DNA from: Carnegiea gigantea
Taxonomy: Eukaryota; Streptophyta; Magnoliopsida; Caryophyllales; Cactaceae
Direction: 5' to 3'
Assembly (NCBI GenBank): GCA_029747015.1
Contig: JAKOGI010000007.1
Location: 2,376,001 to 2,440,000, forward strand
Length of the DNA stretch: 64,000 bases
The number at the start of each line of letters is the position of its first letter. Within the stretch, counting starts at the first letter, position 1. The translations under genes were made by a program, and so were the position numbers. The notes under the pieces were generated by a model. It was not told the origin of the DNA and searched no databases. It saw only the letters and a list, made by a program, of their open reading frames with translations. This document shows positions 62,381 to 64,000 of the stretch, piece by piece.

Positions 62381-64000
62381 GACTCTCCCTTTGTTTATTT
62401 GCTATTTAATTTTCAGGGGAGAAAATTCTTCTTGGCTTGAGCTATTCGGCTATTTGCTTAGCTTGAAAATGGGTTATAAACCCCCAATAGGATGGCGAAA
62501 CTTGGCCGTCTGTGTTCATTTTGGATTCGACTAATATTGGATGAACACATGACATTTCATCCCATTGTTAAAAAGGAAGATGAAGGAAAGGACCATGCGT
62601 GAAGTCTTTTCTCGTGTATGTATAGAAATGTAAAATCAACATGTACAAGTATAAGAGTTTACAATTAAAAAAAAAAGTTTTTGTATATAGATTAATTTGA
62701 GAATTAAGTGAGGAACAAGTAAAACTCTTGATAAAAAAAACTGCTTAAATTGTATTTTACCATTTCCCAAAAAAAAAATCAAGTTGAAACAAAAATGACT
62801 TACAATCATTCCAAATATGTTAACAAAAACTACAGTGATTTGAGACTAACATAATATAGCGTAATAAAATTAAAATTTATCATAACAATAGAGGCTTTAA
62901 GAATTAAAACTAAGATAAACCAATGAATGCCTCTATTCACTTTTAATTTAAATTTTTATTGGTGCATACATAATTTTTCAATCACATAATAAGAATTTAG
63001 ATTTTTTTTTTTTTGACAAGCTCTAAAGAAACAATCGCACAATTCGAACTTAGAAATTCATAAGTCACATGCACTTTAATGAACTTCGAAATTCAACTAA
63101 ACTGCCAAAAGAAATTAAAACTATGTTGATCAAATCAAGTGGAATAATCAATCTTTGCGTTCTAATTTGCAACTATGCCCCAAAAAAACTTACATGTACT
63201 CTACTAACTGACCTAAATGCATATCAAACAAAGACTCGAAAGAGGACTAACTCAATTTTCCTACCAAAAGCACCTTCATACGTAGCTGGTCGTACTTCCG
63301 AGATAGTTTTATATTGATCCAACCAATAACAAAACCCAAAGTTGAACAAACAGAAAATGATTTACTTCAACCGCGACCAATCCAAAATCTTATCAATTTG
63401 ACTAGTTACCAGGTCTTATAACCCATGGACTTCTCTGTCGTTTTCCCTTGAACTCTCTCTCATCTTATCCTAATCTTGTATAACGGTAGGGCCTTCCCAT
63501 TCTCACATCCTTGTCTCTTCAGGCAGCTCGAGGGCCTCCCTCCAGGGAAGTTGATAACTCAAAAGCGTACAGATCGACCAAATCTAGTGCTATGCACTTC
63601 AATTTTATGACATCCACACAGCCTTGGGAAAAATACACTATTTGTCCCTTGCCCTTGTTTTTTAGTTCATAATCTATTGTTTTTTTGCCAGGGTGTCTTC
63701 CTGACAATCTGCACTTAAACATAACGGCTATATTTCTCTCCCCCCACCTGACCAAATCAGAGACCCTATTTTGTTTTTATTTGGCGGGAAAACAGGATGG
63801 TGGTCCCCACCTGTCTTGAACAAAGTCCTGATGTTTGACTCAATGCTTTGATCTTACAGTACTCTCGTGGACCCAGTTTTCCTGCTGAATTACAGCGAGA
63901 TATAATAGAATTTGAAATAAAGACAGCACAAAAGGCCAACTGGGTAAAAAGTTAAACTAGAGAAATTGATAGAAAAACATAGAAGCTGCACTAAAACTAA
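62381..64000. other. AT-rich end of window, no gene seen
   Basis: Short ORFs (63069-63317 plus, 63519-63755 minus) are not recognised. The final 500 bases are less AT-rich and could be the flank of a gene outside the window. Confidence 0.4.

Overview
The window is nuclear DNA of a flowering plant, most probably a eudicot. It is AT-rich, genes are split by short AT-rich introns with GT...AG ends, and the recognisable proteins (single-domain parvulin, SAUR, VND-type NAC factor, plant H1, plant H3.3) are plant families. No operons, phage or CRISPR are present. I cannot name the species.

Layout. 1-3.4 kb: an LTR-like scrap, an intron-bearing broken aconitase fragment, then about 2 kb that reads like plant mitochondrial spacer DNA. 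3.8-4.9 kb: frameshifted F-box gene (minus). 5.7-7.75 kb: dead LINE reverse transcriptase, an hAT-like MITE and a fold-back element with a GC-rich core. 8.4-10.7 kb: PIN1-type prolyl isomerase (minus). 11.8-12.1 kb: SAUR gene (minus). 14.1-17.9 kb: coiled-coil protein gene (minus) with a long upstream ORF. 18-23 kb: repeat-rich, including a 1.5 kb Harbinger-type element with a TAA target duplication. 23.1-28.4 kb: hnRNP Q-like three-RRM protein in ten exons (plus). 33.5-36.6 kb: linker histone H1 and histone H3.3 in tandem (plus). 44.4-47.6 kb: VND-class NAC transcription factor (minus). 48-64 kb: no convincing gene; SINEs, MITEs and simple repeats.

Functional themes. The central genes concern chromatin and RNA (hnRNP Q-like, H1, H3.3). 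PIN1, SAUR and VND act in phosphorylation-dependent signalling, auxin-linked growth and xylem vessel differentiation. I see no evidence that they form one pathway; the neighbourhood is ordinary plant gene order.

I did not find a new molecular system. The most rewarding points are the transposon structures (two SINE families, one copy with a perfect 18-bp target duplication; Harbinger elements with TAA/TTA duplications; a fold-back element with a tandem-repeat core), the aconitase relic beside organelle-like DNA, a 74-codon upstream ORF ending 5 nt before a main start codon, and repeated C-run/A-run junctions. All joints between exons were placed by eye from splice signals and reading frame, without transcript data.
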